DNA from: Isoetes taiwanensis
Lineage: Eukaryota > Streptophyta > Lycopodiopsida > Isoetales > Isoetaceae
Assembly (NCBI GenBank): GCA_021234155.1
Contig: JAJEKV010000090.1
Span: 4,152,952 to 4,216,951 of the forward strand
DNA length: 64,000 nt
Direction of reading: 5' to 3'
A program made the translations under genes and the position numbers. Shown piece by piece: positions 31,691-42,715 of the stretch. The notes under the pieces were generated by a model. The model saw only the letters and a list, made by a program, of their open reading frames with translations. It was not told the origin of the DNA and did no database searches. Numbering within the stretch: position 1 is the stretch's first letter; every line of letters begins with the position of its first letter.

Positions 31691-33191
31691 AGGTTAAGCG
31701 CTCTTTATAGAGCTTATAGCAGAATTTTATGAAAGGAGCAAGAGAAAAGGATAGGCCAAACTGGAGTTCATGAGCTGCATTTAATATTTGTGACGGATCC
31801 TATTTTTAGTCAAAGTAGAGTACTTTTATTGGGGATGATAAAGAAGACGAGGGTGAGTGAAAACTATGACAGGTCAAAGAAGAAAGCACCTGCTATTAGT
31901 TTTGGCATTGAGAGTGAAATTCTGGCTGACATTGATCACCAGATAACTCATCCAATGAGCTGCATCAAATGATTGGTGTATTTTATGTTTATGAGGTTTG
32001 GAATTAGGGTTGTCAGGGAATCTTATTCAGCTAAGGATTGTGATATCATTCTAGAGAAAGATGATGACAGTGAATAAAACAATACGTGCAACATTTATCT
32101 GCAAAGGAGAAGGATAGTGAGCCTCGTGCATTTTTTCTTCAGCCTATCCCGAAGCCATGTGAAATGATAAGTTTCTGATTTTCAGATGCATTATTTAATC
32201 TATTAATTTATTTGTGTAAGCTTTATTGTTGTATTTTCAATGGGGCTTTTCTTTCTTTCACTGTGTGTGTGTGTTTTTTTTTTTTTTTTTTCAGGCATGG
32301 TATTTTGTCACTCCATTTGGAATGAATAACCTTGGCACATGGCTAAACACCATGACTACTGTTGTATCACCAGAAACATCAATCTATAACAAAAGTGATC
32401 GTGTATCAATGATTTCTCGTCTTGTTGCTCCTAACACTCCTACAGGTGATGAAATGAGAATCACAGGCCATAAATCAGTGGCATCATATGAAAAATAGGT
32501 TTATTTTGTTCCTAATTTCTGATTCTTGTTTGATTGATTGTTTTAATTTAATATAGGTATGCTTGGACTTGTGAATCCAAGCTTTCATGGACGTTATTTC
32601 TCAGCCTGAGTGTCAAGCATTTTCCAAAGTTTTATCTAGTTAGTTTTTGTTGTTTTTTTGTTTTTCTTATAAGTGGTTTTCTCTAGGAAATGCCTTGGTG
32701 AAATTTTTAGCAACGTGCCTTCAAAAGTACTACAAGTTTCTGAATTTGATGATGAAAAGGCAAGTAGCAGTGGAACGAGCGCTAAAGAGAGTGCTCCTGT
32801 CATCTCTCTTATTGTCGTCCCTCCTGTCATTGTTCCTGCTGCTGTTGTACCTAATGTCGTCGTTTTTGCTACTGTTGTAGCTGATGGTATCATATCTTCT
32901 CCTAGTAATGTTGCAAAAGTCTTTGATGATGGTCAATTGGTGAAGCAGCAGTCGGACGTGGTAATTGAAGAAGATGATGATTATGACGATGAGTTTTATT
33001 CTGAATTGAGTATAAGCTATACAAATAGTGCTAGAGCGATTGGAAAGTATATGCCACACGCAATTAGCAATCAAGGAACTTTTAATAGTTGTACGTTCAA
33101 TTTCGGTCTTCATGGTGCTACATTATTTGGTGTTATAGCTTCTGCATTTGGACAGGTTTCTGCATTGGGACGAGGTTCTGGTTCTACATGA
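31691..33191 (+). pseudogene. DUF3504/Crypton-like tyrosine recombinase, decayed
   Basis: Plus-strand frames resemble the catalytic half of DUF3504 tyrosine recombinases, known from Crypton transposons and derived animal genes. Around 31790-32070 come DPIFSQSRVLLLGMIKK, then AISFGIESEILADIDHQ and FMRFGIRVVRESYSAKD, aligning with the family segment LHFGLRGRxE..mxwgDI that holds the first catalytic Arg. After a pyrimidine-tract AG (32294), 32295-32495 reads WYFVTPFGMNNLGTWL, SDRVSMISRL, then MRITGHKSVASYEK, the second Arg, the GHxS box and the region of the nucleophilic Tyr. A following frame (32673-33191) is acidic and ends with SNQGTFNSCTFNFG, like the CT(F/V)N tails of these proteins. In-frame stops at about 31970 and 32075, and a stop at SYEK, show it is broken unless introns remove them. 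Confidence 0.65.
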
Positions 33192-33346
33192 CTTGGAACC
33201 TTCGATTTTCTATTTGAACTTTGATAAAAGTCTAATCTGTTAAACTGTGATGAAACTTTGATGCTAATGGTCTTAAAGATCAAGTTTTTTGCTCATAATG
33301 ATCTGTTTCAAGATCTTTCTAAGATCTTGTCTGTTAATGCAAATCT

Positions 33347-33560
33347 GTAAATTTTGGGAATGGAAATGTAAAACTGTTGTTAATGGAACTCTGGAACTGT
33401 ATAATTTGCAACTTTGGTATTGGAAATCTGCAATGTAAATTTTGGGAATGGAAATGTAAAACTATTGTTAATGGAACCCTGAAATTGTATAATTTGCAAC
33501 TTTGGTATTGGAAATCTGCAATTAAATTTTGGGTATGGAAATGTAAAACTGTTAATGAAA
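33347..33560. repeat. 88-bp tandem repeat, ~2.4 units
   Basis: A unit starting GTAAATTTTGGGAATGGAAA begins at 33347, 33435 and about 33522. Units differ at few positions. It lies between the recombinase relic and ARPC2. Confidence 0.92.
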
Positions 33561-33709
33561 ATTGAGTTAATACTGAAATGTATGGTGGAGGAAGCATTAT
33601 GCATGATGGAGGAAGAATTACTTTGTTATAATTTTAAGCAAAATTGACAGTAATGAAGGGCTGGTGTGGATTACGATGCAGAAACCTCGTCCCAATGCAG
33701 AAACCTCAT

Positions 33710-33774
33710 CAATTCCTCTTGTCAACTCCTCTGCCTTTTGATCTTCTAATGGGAAGAGTTGACAAGAGGAATTG
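33710..33774. other. perfect 19-bp inverted repeat (hairpin)
   Basis: CAATTCCTCTTGTCAACTC at 33710-33728 is exactly the reverse complement of 33756-33774, with a 27-base spacer. It lies about 580 bp beyond the ARPC2 stop. It could be a foldback relic or a structured RNA element; no poly-T run typical of a terminator follows. Confidence 0.9.
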
Positions 33775-34352
33775 GTTTATGGAGATCACACATCAACGAA
33801 AACACAATCAATGCCCGGACACCAGCCTCCACAAAAACGTAGCTTTTCCCTTCACTGTCATTACAATTGCAATTCTCAAGGAAATCACACATCTTTATCC
33901 CTTGGTACAAGTGCAGGCAAAAAAAGAATTGATACTGCGGATGGACGAAGACGACATTAGCATATCAGGTCAGTTGGTGTGGATTAAAAAGTTAACATTC
34001 TAAAACGTTCCACAAAAAAGACTCTTGTTGTCACAAGTCTTTGAATCTTTCTTATGAGAAGAATATTTTTACAGGAGAGATACAAAACAGCCCTTCTCAC
34101 TGCGATCCAATGACAGCCGCTCCAAAGTATCATCTGAAAAATTGGAGATCATGAAGACCTTAAAAGCTGATCACTGAATGATGATGATGTAAGTCCTTTG
34201 AACTTGACCTCGGTAACATATGCACAAAATTGGCTTCTTTTTATTCCTTCGATGCCCTAATATTATTCCATTGGGAACTTCTACAATAAATGGAACCGCA
34301 GGGGCTGAGCAAAATTGTGACTCATAAAAACAGCCACCCTTTGAAACACAGT
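33775..34352. other. 3' flank of ARPC2
   Basis: Downstream of the minus-strand ARPC2 stop; likely contains its 3' UTR. No other gene recognised. Confidence 0.4.
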
Positions 34353-36905
34353 TCATGACACCAAGCGTCTGAAGGATCTGCCTTGGACAGTCTTCTTCTC
34401 TTTCTCCGTATCAGGCTTGGCTCTGTTTAATATCTGCAAAAAGATGATCTTGCAGATGTCAAGATGAAGAAAGGTGTCCTACTTTACCACAAATTACTAC
34501 ATGCTTCTACTTATCAAGATATGCAACCTGAATAAGGGTTTCTACACGACGACGCATCCGGGTATGCATAAAAGCTTTCGAGCACTGCAGAGGAACTCTT
34601 TCATCAGACCAACGACAGTAAATACCCTCATCTTATAGAGCGCCACATACCTTGATATGATAGCTAACATATGCATGAAAGCTGCAGAGATTCCAAACAG
34701 TTCGATCTAACTTGTCACCTTCTACATGCCGAGGAAATACGACTGCATATAGATGTATAGATAAGACAACATATGCAACATATGAGCATACAGTTTAGCA
34801 ACATTTGTGGGAGCTCATGCCTTGTACCAAATGAGACGAAGCCACAGTTTGCATCAAGAGCTTTTACAGGTACGCCTTTCAACTCTAATGGGGGTGTTTG
34901 TGACCATACACATGGAGGTGCACTGTTCAAACCAATCATCCGCCTTGTTTCCATAAACTCCTGCACATGACAGCATGCAATTAGATAATGTGAGGATAAC
35001 CAAAGGATGGTTAGCGAGGATAAACCTAGCAATAGAATAGCAGGTAACATTGCCTAGTGACTAACAGAAAAGACAATGATCATACATTATTTACTAATCA
35101 AAGAGATTAGGTATCTCAGAAACCAGTAAGCAGTACACCAAGCATAGTTCGTAATTAATTTCAGGACGTTTGTTACCTTTTCTATACCATATCTTCATGA
35201 CCGTGGTAAGGTATACGTATAAAACTATGAATGCTCTAAACAATCCGAAGGTCATGAATATATGCTTTGTTCTACTAAGGCTGAACTGAGATAAGCAAGA
35301 TTTGAAATATAATATGTTACAACTGAGATAATGCTAATCCAACCATAACCTCCATCTCATGCTTCTCTGCTAAATATTCTCTGCTAAATATACTTTTGGC
35401 GCACAAAAGTTAACTTTAATGCCTTGAATACCAACATACCATGTACCGACAGTTCGAGTAAAATTTTATAAACTCGGCAATGTTTGCCTTCCTCTGTGCA
35501 TGCTTCTAACAGTGAGTGCTTAGTATCTGAGAATTAATAATGTTATTCGATAAGTTAACAATTTTCAGGCTTTCCGATATGGACTTATAGGAAGTGAAAT
35601 AGCTGACCAGGACAAATTTCAGGCTTTTCAATATGGGCTTATAGCAAGTGAAATAGTTTACCAGGCATCTCTAATGGTATTAGAAACCAGTTTAGTAATT
35701 GTCAAGTGCATTGGCCTCCAACTTATCTACTGTATTATTATGTAGGCATCATCAAACGTGAATTTCCATAGCTGTGTATTGCTAGGATACATGCTAGAAG
35801 ACACAATATATAGCACAGCATCAACGTTTGTTGTGTCTTTCCCATAGCCAGACTAACACAAATCTCCCTGGATTCAGGCACACATCGTGTTAAATATTGA
35901 CCTCCAAAGACATGAGTGAATATAGGTGCCTTGCCAAAGCATAATTCAAAGAAAATAAAATTGATCTCTCCCAAAAACGTTTTTCAAGTATTTAAACAAA
36001 TAAACAGGAAACACATACCTGCAGGAAAGCAGTGGCGAGTGTAATGTCATTGTTGTCCTTAAAGCGCATGGGAAATACAACAGTTACCTTCTCTGGCTGA
36101 AAATGAATATGAGATTCAGTGGCCAATTTTCCCTGCATATATTATCTAAAATATATGAAGATAGCATCAGCACCTGTGGTATCAAAAAACAGGATTCTTT
36201 TGGCCGATGCATGAGAGGTACAAGACAGTCTGCATCAGGTGAGACAACATTATTTGCTAAATGCTTCAAAATTTCTCTCATGGGTGCCCCCAGAATGACA
36301 GCTCGTATAGAGGCGATCTTGGCAAGGAACTGCAGGCAATCCCCTGCATAAATTGCACACTAATCAGCTCTCCTTGTAACTACCTAATGTTCTATAAGAT
36401 TTCAGGCATATCTTGACTGTTACCATCATCTTCCGGAAGCAGCCTTAGGTCAATCCGTATGGTAAGATCATATCCATCTTCCACAGGATCGACAATCTGT
36501 GCAACTGTTCCAAAAGCGCCTCTCACAGCCTCAATTGCACCAAGAGGAAGACCACCATACAAAACGGTTTCTGGAGGAGAAGGAGGAAGCAAGATTGACA
36601 AAACCACATATTCTGGTTCCTTTACTGATGCCTGCATAGTTCTAATGAGAAGAATGCGGCCCTTTGGAAGTAATACCCAAGAAGAAGAATTCCATACCTG
36701 AACATGGTAACGGACATCCCCAAATTCTATAAGATGGAAATCGATTGTTCGAGGTCTATCGAGTCTACAAAGCAAGGAAAAGACAGTTAGTTGAGAGATC
36801 TAAAAGAGCAAAGAATATGAAGAGAAAAGAAGTGGGTTTTTACATGCGAAGATGGTCGAGCAGGATCTGCAGAATGGCCCGCGACTGCGGCTTGATGAGG
36901 ATCAT
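34353..36905 (-). CDS. ARPC2: Arp2/3 complex subunit 2 (p34-Arc), 9 exons
   Basis: Scaffold subunit that, with ARPC4, holds Arp2 and Arp3 and contacts the mother actin filament during branched nucleation in the cytosol. Minus-strand exons are 36844-36905, 36698-36764, 36424-36631, 36174-36343, 36019-36096, 34828-34960, 34651-34742, 34528-34584 and 34353-34433. All introns are GT/AG and all phases agree, giving 315 residues, the normal plant length. Diagnostic segments include MILIKPQSRAILQILL (start), EFGDVRYHVQ, GGLPLGAIEAVRGAFG, ILGAPMREILKHLA, MHRPKESCFLIPQ, VTVVFPMRFKDNND, RTVWNLCSFHAYVSYHIK and AFMHTRMRRRVETL. The C terminus ends in RAKPDTEKEKKTVQG and FRRLVS. The ATG at 36905 matches the conserved N terminus. 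Nothing suggests loss of function. Confidence 0.95.
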
Positions 36906-37914
36906 GCCGGCCCTCCAAGCTAAAGCCTCTGTTCAAACCTTCCTCCCTTCAATTCCTTTCCCACTATTTTACCAAAACAGGTGCCACGTATACTGGCCAC
37001 GTCACCCGACAAAACACGTCTGTTTTATTGTCCAACTATATTTGGCCACGTGGTCAATACTTCCAAACTTACCATTCCAAGACAAACAGAATAACATGTG
37101 CAAAGCTATCATTGTTACCACTCTATAGCTGGAAGTTGGCATTTTTATGCCTCGAAGTTTGGCCTCATATTGTTACCACATACTATTAGTACATAGCTGC
37201 TACTGGACATGTCCCTCTCACTGTCTATCTCTAACATATACGAAAATAGCTATTCTAAGAAGATGACCCAGTCTTAATTGATAAGAAGAACACATGGAAA
37301 AAATGATATGGACACGCAAAAGAAACATGTTGTCTCTCAAAGAAAGGTGATGTGTTGAGGGAGAAGATGCTTTTTACATGGCTACCATGGAATTGAAATT
37401 GATTAGGAGACTATGGAAAAAAGGATCATAGAAGGATGATGCATCATGGTTGCTCTGTGTGCGTGCGTGCGTGCGTATTTTTTTTCTTTTTTTCTTTTTT
37501 TTTTTTTTTTTTTGGGGACGCTTTGGATGTGTTAGACACTCTCTAGAATATGTTGGAGTTGGAAAGCATTGAAGTAGAATGATAGAGGGGCAGCAGTGTA
37601 GTGCTTACTATGCTTAAACATGGATTCCACTGGCTTGAAAAGTCCTTATAGCAATGAATTTTGGAGCTCCGCAGTTGCAATCATCTTGAGTTTAGGCATG
37701 CCATTAGACCCCCTAGTGTGCAACAAACTAATATATAATCCTCAAAATCCCTCAAGAGTTGCTGGTCCTTTATTTTTGGGCAAAGAGGTCACTATGTGAT
37801 CCTAGATGTCATGTTTGAAATAAATCAAAACAAAGAATAATAAAAAAGGCAGTGCGCAGCAATGATAATAATGGTTTCTACGTGATAAGGAAGGTGGATA
37901 ATACTATTGACTAT
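36906..37914. other. ARPC2 upstream region with low-complexity tract
   Basis: Upstream of the minus-strand ARPC2 start, so it should hold its 5' UTR and promoter. At 37457-37515 a (GTGC)n run passes into a long T-rich tract. No gene found. Confidence 0.45.
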
Positions 37915-39745
37915 TGTGACGTCCCCTACTTCCTCTACGATGCTCTCATCGTATCTGAAGGCGGAGTTCATCCCCCTGACATCCAAACTGGCAGGGGCCA
38001 TCCACCTGACACCAATCCCAAGGACTGAGCCAGCAAGGGAAGAGTGGATGTGTCATTCGCCCCGTCTTCCTTCGGGTCGACCTAGCTGCGGAAGCGCGAA
38101 TAAACATGAGCACATAACAACAATACATCAATAAAGTCACCTCGAAGGGTGAATACATCATAATCATAACAGAAATAATACATCAACATAAAAACAAAGG
38201 GGAATCCTACCCAGGGCTCAGACTCAAGGGGGATCGACTGACGGCTTGGGTCTCCAGAAGTCAATGCAGACCGAATTCATGGCAAATGGATTGGGCTGGC
38301 ATAAGAACATGGTTGTTGGGTAGTCCACTCCATCCGCCCCTCCCGTGCACACTTTGCAGAGTAGGTTGAAAAGTATTGGGACCTGACCATAGCCTGCCGG
38401 GTGCATAGCCAAAGGGGCTACTACTGGGTTGCATCTCCCCAATCCCGATGAGGCAGGAGGAGAGTCACCTCCCCTCCAGAGGCATGCATGCCCATCACAG
38501 GCGGCTAGAGGGCCACTGCCCGTATTCGACTTGAACCCCATTGAAGGTGACGCATCACCCAAGAGGTGTCGAGCTCATGCCTTGCCCGCACGCAGTGGCA
38601 AGCCATTAAGCCTAGCCCACTAAGATCCCCGGTAGGCTTTACACACCAGAGGGATCAATCTGTGATGGGACAAGTCCTCCTTGTCAACCGGTCTAGCCCC
38701 GCCACCCACAACCAGGTGGGCTCCTGTGCACGGGCCGCATTAATTGGGAATTAATGAGGCTATCTAGGATCATCTGCTACAGAGGCTTTCAGGGTCTCTA
38801 CCCCACTTCCCAATACATAGGAGAGCACAGAGTGGAATCACCATCATCATCAAAGAACTGAAATGTAGAATAACATCTAATCTATCTACTTAAACATCCA
38901 TAGTTAGGTTCTTTTGTTAGAACTTGTGATCCCGGGATCTATAAGGCCTCTAAGGCTGAACTAACATGCTAAACCAGCTCATTGCCGGACTAAAAGTCGG
39001 CTTTGCACAACAGAATGACCATTTACCTGATCCCTGACTCGCTCCAGCTCCTCGGAATGCGTCCATGCCTTCGTTCAGGCTGAAGGCGGTACGCTCTGGA
39101 AGATCTGTTGTGCAAATGCGGCTTTTCGATGCCTGGCAATGCGAACTAGGGTCTTGGCTTCGTCGGAATGGCTCAAGGAAACCCCAAATACGAAAGAAGA
39201 AAGGATTTAGGGTTTAAGGAAAAGTCCTTATATACAAACTCTTAGTGTTAGGTTAAAAGAGGGTCCAATAGGTTATTGCCACATGGTAAGGGTTTTTAGT
39301 TGTATATGTTTATTAAACATGCACAACATTTGAGGTTGCCCCCTAGGTGCAACCCTTTACGGCTCTCAAGTACTTGTCATGGTGACATGTACGTGTGACG
39401 TGGCAGTATAATATACGTATTCGGATCGTATATTATGCTGGAACGTCACATTCTCCCCGCCTTGAATTGATGATGTCCTCAGCATCACGCGTCTCCCCAC
39501 CTCAGGGTGTTTTTTATTGGCCCCGACGGGCCAGTTGGCCACACATTCACATATTTCATAAAAATAGTCGGCCACGCCGGAGTAGGATGCATTCTAACCA
39601 TGACCAAAGGGTGGGGGCCAGTTCAAAACACCAACTTATAAAATTCACTCCATAAGTGGCCAATTTGATATTTGCCAGATCTTCAAACCTTTAGGGCGTG
39701 GCCATTCCAAAATCTTATGTGCACTAGCAACGTGTTGTGGGGCTA
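37915..39745 (-). repeat. long terminal repeat, left copy (3' LTR of a minus-strand element)
   Basis: About 1.83 kb nearly identical to 62153-63984. About 20 scattered differences are visible, roughly 1%, concentrated in a G/C-rich patch near 38450-38510. The plus-strand edge is TGTGACGTCCCC. The other edge fades at GTGTTGTGG (39740), where the right copy reads on to GTGGCCA. A minus-strand TATA box and the position of the integrase tail on its higher-coordinate side show that transcription runs right to left, making this a 3' LTR. Left flank ACTAT. Confidence 0.88.
39226..39234 (-). promoter_or_regulatory. LTR TATA box
   Basis: Minus-strand TATATAAGG lies in the middle of the LTR, followed by ACTTTTCCTTAAACCC. 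It is conserved in the other LTR, and its direction agrees with the PBS and integrase orientation. Confidence 0.6.
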
Positions 39746-40650
39746 AAATCTTTTTGAGTTTAGCCCAAAAATTCTAGGCATTTTTATATAGAGTTTTTGC
39801 TTCCGTTCAAATTTGTTTTGATTCAATTTGCAATTTGCATCTCGGATGTGTTCTTCATCATCTAGCGCGAATATGCTCTTCACTGTTCTAACTAATGTCA
39901 CAATTTGTTTCCATTTACCAAGTACCTGCGATATGGTTTTCGGTGAGATCCATCCTACCAAATCCATTTGTGCTTCTGCCTACATTCAGCATGTTTAATA
40001 CATTCAAATGATCATATAGTAATCTTAGCTAGAAAAGCGTAGCATGCATTTGTTTGTGACAACTGCATAGAGCATCATAGAAACTAGAGACTGTCTTACG
40101 GCAGTGACGTGGCTATCATCTTTACGTGTTAATTCAATAACGTGGCCAATTCAAATTGCTGGAAAAAAAAATTGTTCCAAGATTTCGCCATTTAAGTTAC
40201 AACCTCTTGGTGTAACGATTCGAAAAAGGGCCAGGCTAAACTATGCTTAGCAAATTTTCCAAGGTAAGTAGTGGCCAATAATTTACGCCCGGCCAAATAT
40301 GTAAGGAGGTTAAAAAATACCCTGCCCCACCTTGGAAACCTGCATACCCTGCAATACATTTGATGCATATAATTTTTCAACACAATTACCCCAAGGTAAT
40401 ATTTAAGTTTAATTTTTTATAACACATCCTTGTTTAATATCATACTATGATAAGGGAGTCTTTCATCATCTTACTTTATCATCTATTATTCACAAAATTT
40501 TATAGTTTACACCTTTATTATAAACATAGTTTCAAAATTCTATAAATTAAAATCCATTTGGTCTCCTTGCAACACATTACGACAAACAAATATGTGTTGC
40601 AAGTCTTGGCAGTGCGACCCTCCTGTCTCTTAGATCATTCTGTTGGCCTG
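39746..40650. other. sequence between 3' LTR and tandem repeats
   Basis: AT-rich; should contain the polypurine tract if the LTR is a true 3' LTR. On the minus strand CTCAAAAAGATTTTAG lies next to the LTR edge but is not a convincing PPT. No gene. Confidence 0.35.
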
Positions 40651-40653
40651 TCG

Positions 40654-41250
40654 GTCCAACACTACGTTAATACACTTTCATTTATTATAAGAATGGTTAT
40701 TAGAGAACCACCCTTTTTAATTACAATTAATTTAACTACATGGACGCAAGACTAATCTCCCGGCATAGGAAGAGGATGCTTCTTCCATCGTGGCCGTGGG
40801 GACAGCGCCCTATAATGCCTAGGATGATGTCTAATGCCTACACCTCTCATCGCCCTAGGCATGGAGGATGGCTTCCTCCCCGAAGTGGGTGTAGACTAGA
40901 GGTGCTTTCCTATCGATGCATGATCCTATATGAATATGATCCTATATCGATGCAAGTCCGACACTACGTCAGTGACATTTAATTATTTTAAAGTTGGTTG
41001 TTAGGGAACCACCCATTAATTACAATTTATATGGATGCAAGGCTAATCTCCCGGCGTAGGAAGATTATGTTTCTTCCATCTTGGCCGTGGAGACAGCGCC
41101 CTATCATGCCTAGGATGCTCACTCATGCCTACACCTTTAGTTGCCTTTGGTGTGAAGGGTGGCGTCCTTCCCATATTTGGGCGTGAAGGATGGCGTCCTT
41201 TCCGTAGTAGGCATTGACTAGAGGTGCTTTCCTATCAATGCATGCCTGAA
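40654..41250. repeat. ~302-bp tandem duplication
   Basis: GTCCAACACTACGT at 40654 and GTCCGACACTACGT at 40956 start two units that share GGGAACCACCC-like, AATCTCCCGGC and TGGCCGTGG.GACAGCGCCCTAT phrases and TAGAGGTGCTTTCCTATC ends. They lie between the integrase tail and the 3' LTR. Confidence 0.85.
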
Positions 41251-41289
41251 TGACCTCTTATCTCTCAAGGTCGTCTACTTCCGTGGGAC

Positions 41290-42095
41290 GGAAGTAGACT
41301 TTTTAATCTACCTTCCACTCACCTATCGGTTTGGTGTTGACTACTTTGGTGACGAGTCGACCCTTGCATTGCTCCATGAGTTGTGGGTACTGCTTCTCAA
41401 GATCTATTTGTAGTACCCACGTAGCGTCTTCTACTGGTAAGTGTCCATTTGACTAGGTATTGGAGAATTGAGATCTTCTTGTCTTCTTATAGGATCTGTC
41501 AAGAAGAACCTCTGGAACAATCTCAAGTTGATCGTTCATCATTTCCAGTAACTCTGGTGTCTCCAATACTTCCTCTGGATTAGGAGTTGCCTCTTTAGGA
41601 GACTTAGGTGGAAAACTCTATGGATCTTCAAGTCTGCTGGCAAGTCCAACTTATAGGATTGGTTACCTACTCTTTTGGTTATCCTGAGTGGTCCAGCCCA
41701 CCTTGGAGCAAGCTTCTTGCAATTGTCGATGCTTCAGCCAACTTTGTCCCCTAATCGCCGATGCTGTAATCGCCGATGCTGTAATCGCCGATGCAGAGCT
41801 TCATCTGTGCAATTGTCGATGCAGAGCTTCATCTATGCGATTGTCCCCTAATTGGTGATGCAGAGCTTGTCGCTAAACATTGTCCCCTAATTGCCGATGC
41901 AGAGCTTGTCACTATGCTCTTCTGTCGGCTTCTTGCTGCTAGAAGATATCCTTGTATTTCCTCCACCAACTATTGCATGTCGGCTAGCATCTGCTGGAAT
42001 ACTTCTACCTTGGACACAGGTTTAGTTAATGTCTTAAATAAGCATTATGTTGGATCCCGGCATGATCCCTGCTGGACTTCCCTTAATGCATGCAA
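41290..42095 (-). pseudogene. Ty3/gypsy integrase C-terminus with chromodomain-like tail
   Basis: Minus-strand fragments in several frames give the end of a chromovirus-type Pol. They run LADMQ, GYLLAARSRQKS (about 41985-41915), then, beyond a minisatellite, KKLAPRWAGPLRITKRVGNQ and YKLDLPADLKIHRVFHLSLL (about 41725-41610, the GPY/F-type module). Next come PEEVLETPELLEMM, ILDRSYKK-like DRSYKKTRRSQF and LPVEDATWVLQIDLEKQYPQ (about 41550-41370), the chromodomain pattern that targets integration to marked chromatin. Many stops and shifts. The protein is truncated upstream near 42095, where AT-rich sequence starts. Position and strand fit the left LTR as its 3' LTR. Confidence 0.8.
41745..41915. 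repeat. minisatellite grown from integrase codons
   Basis: Phrases CGCCGATGCTGTAAT, CGATGCAGAGCTTCATCTRTG and GATGCAGAGCTTGTCRCTA, separated by TTGTCCCCTAATTG, repeat about seven times in total. The parent stretch corresponds to the AARSRQKSYAD..GDKVW linker of gypsy integrases, so the array arose inside coding DNA and destroyed the frame. Confidence 0.8.
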
Positions 42096-42715
42096 TTATA
42101 TTAATTACCTTACGGTAATATTTTTATATTAACATTATAGTAGTATTGGATATATTGCTTTCAATAGTATTATATTTAACTAACTGTTATATGATAACTT
42201 TACGGCCTTTAAGATATGTCATCATACAATTATCGAGATAATACGGATGGTGGAGGGAAGAGTAGGGGAGATGAACATTGGGCGCTCATCTGTGCGCCTC
42301 GGCCTCCGTGCGAAACCCAGACCTGATGGATGAGGCCTTCTTGGAGGCTGTTCTCCAGGGTCTGGGCTTCCCAGACATCAACTTCTGACTATGACGTGAC
42401 TGTTGCAGCAATAGATAGTTTAATCATTCAAACGTACAATTCGAGGACTAGAATAGGATTTAGCAGATCTGGTTTGGGCAGTCATTTCCTTTGTATCCTG
42501 TGCCTCGATAGAGTAGGTTCTTTAAGATTTTCTGCCCATAATTCAGGCTACCTTGCTTTAGGGAGATTTTCACGAAACCTTTTTCAAATCTCGGTTCTGG
42601 AAAGATTCGAGATTGAACCCATACTTCACTGGACGGACTTCTTCGACCTCCGGCCTGCCTGGTTTTTCACTGATTTACAGATATTAGTGTGGAGATTCAC
42701 AGGAGAGAACTAAGA

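Noticed and set aside
37910-37914. 5-bp TSD for the 26-kb LTR pair
   Set aside because: ACTAT on the left does not match TTTAA on the right with the boundaries I can set.
42330-42713. Plus-strand 127-codon ORF in the L1 5' UTR
   Set aside because: Precedes ORF1 in another frame and resembles no LINE protein; likely untranslated leader.
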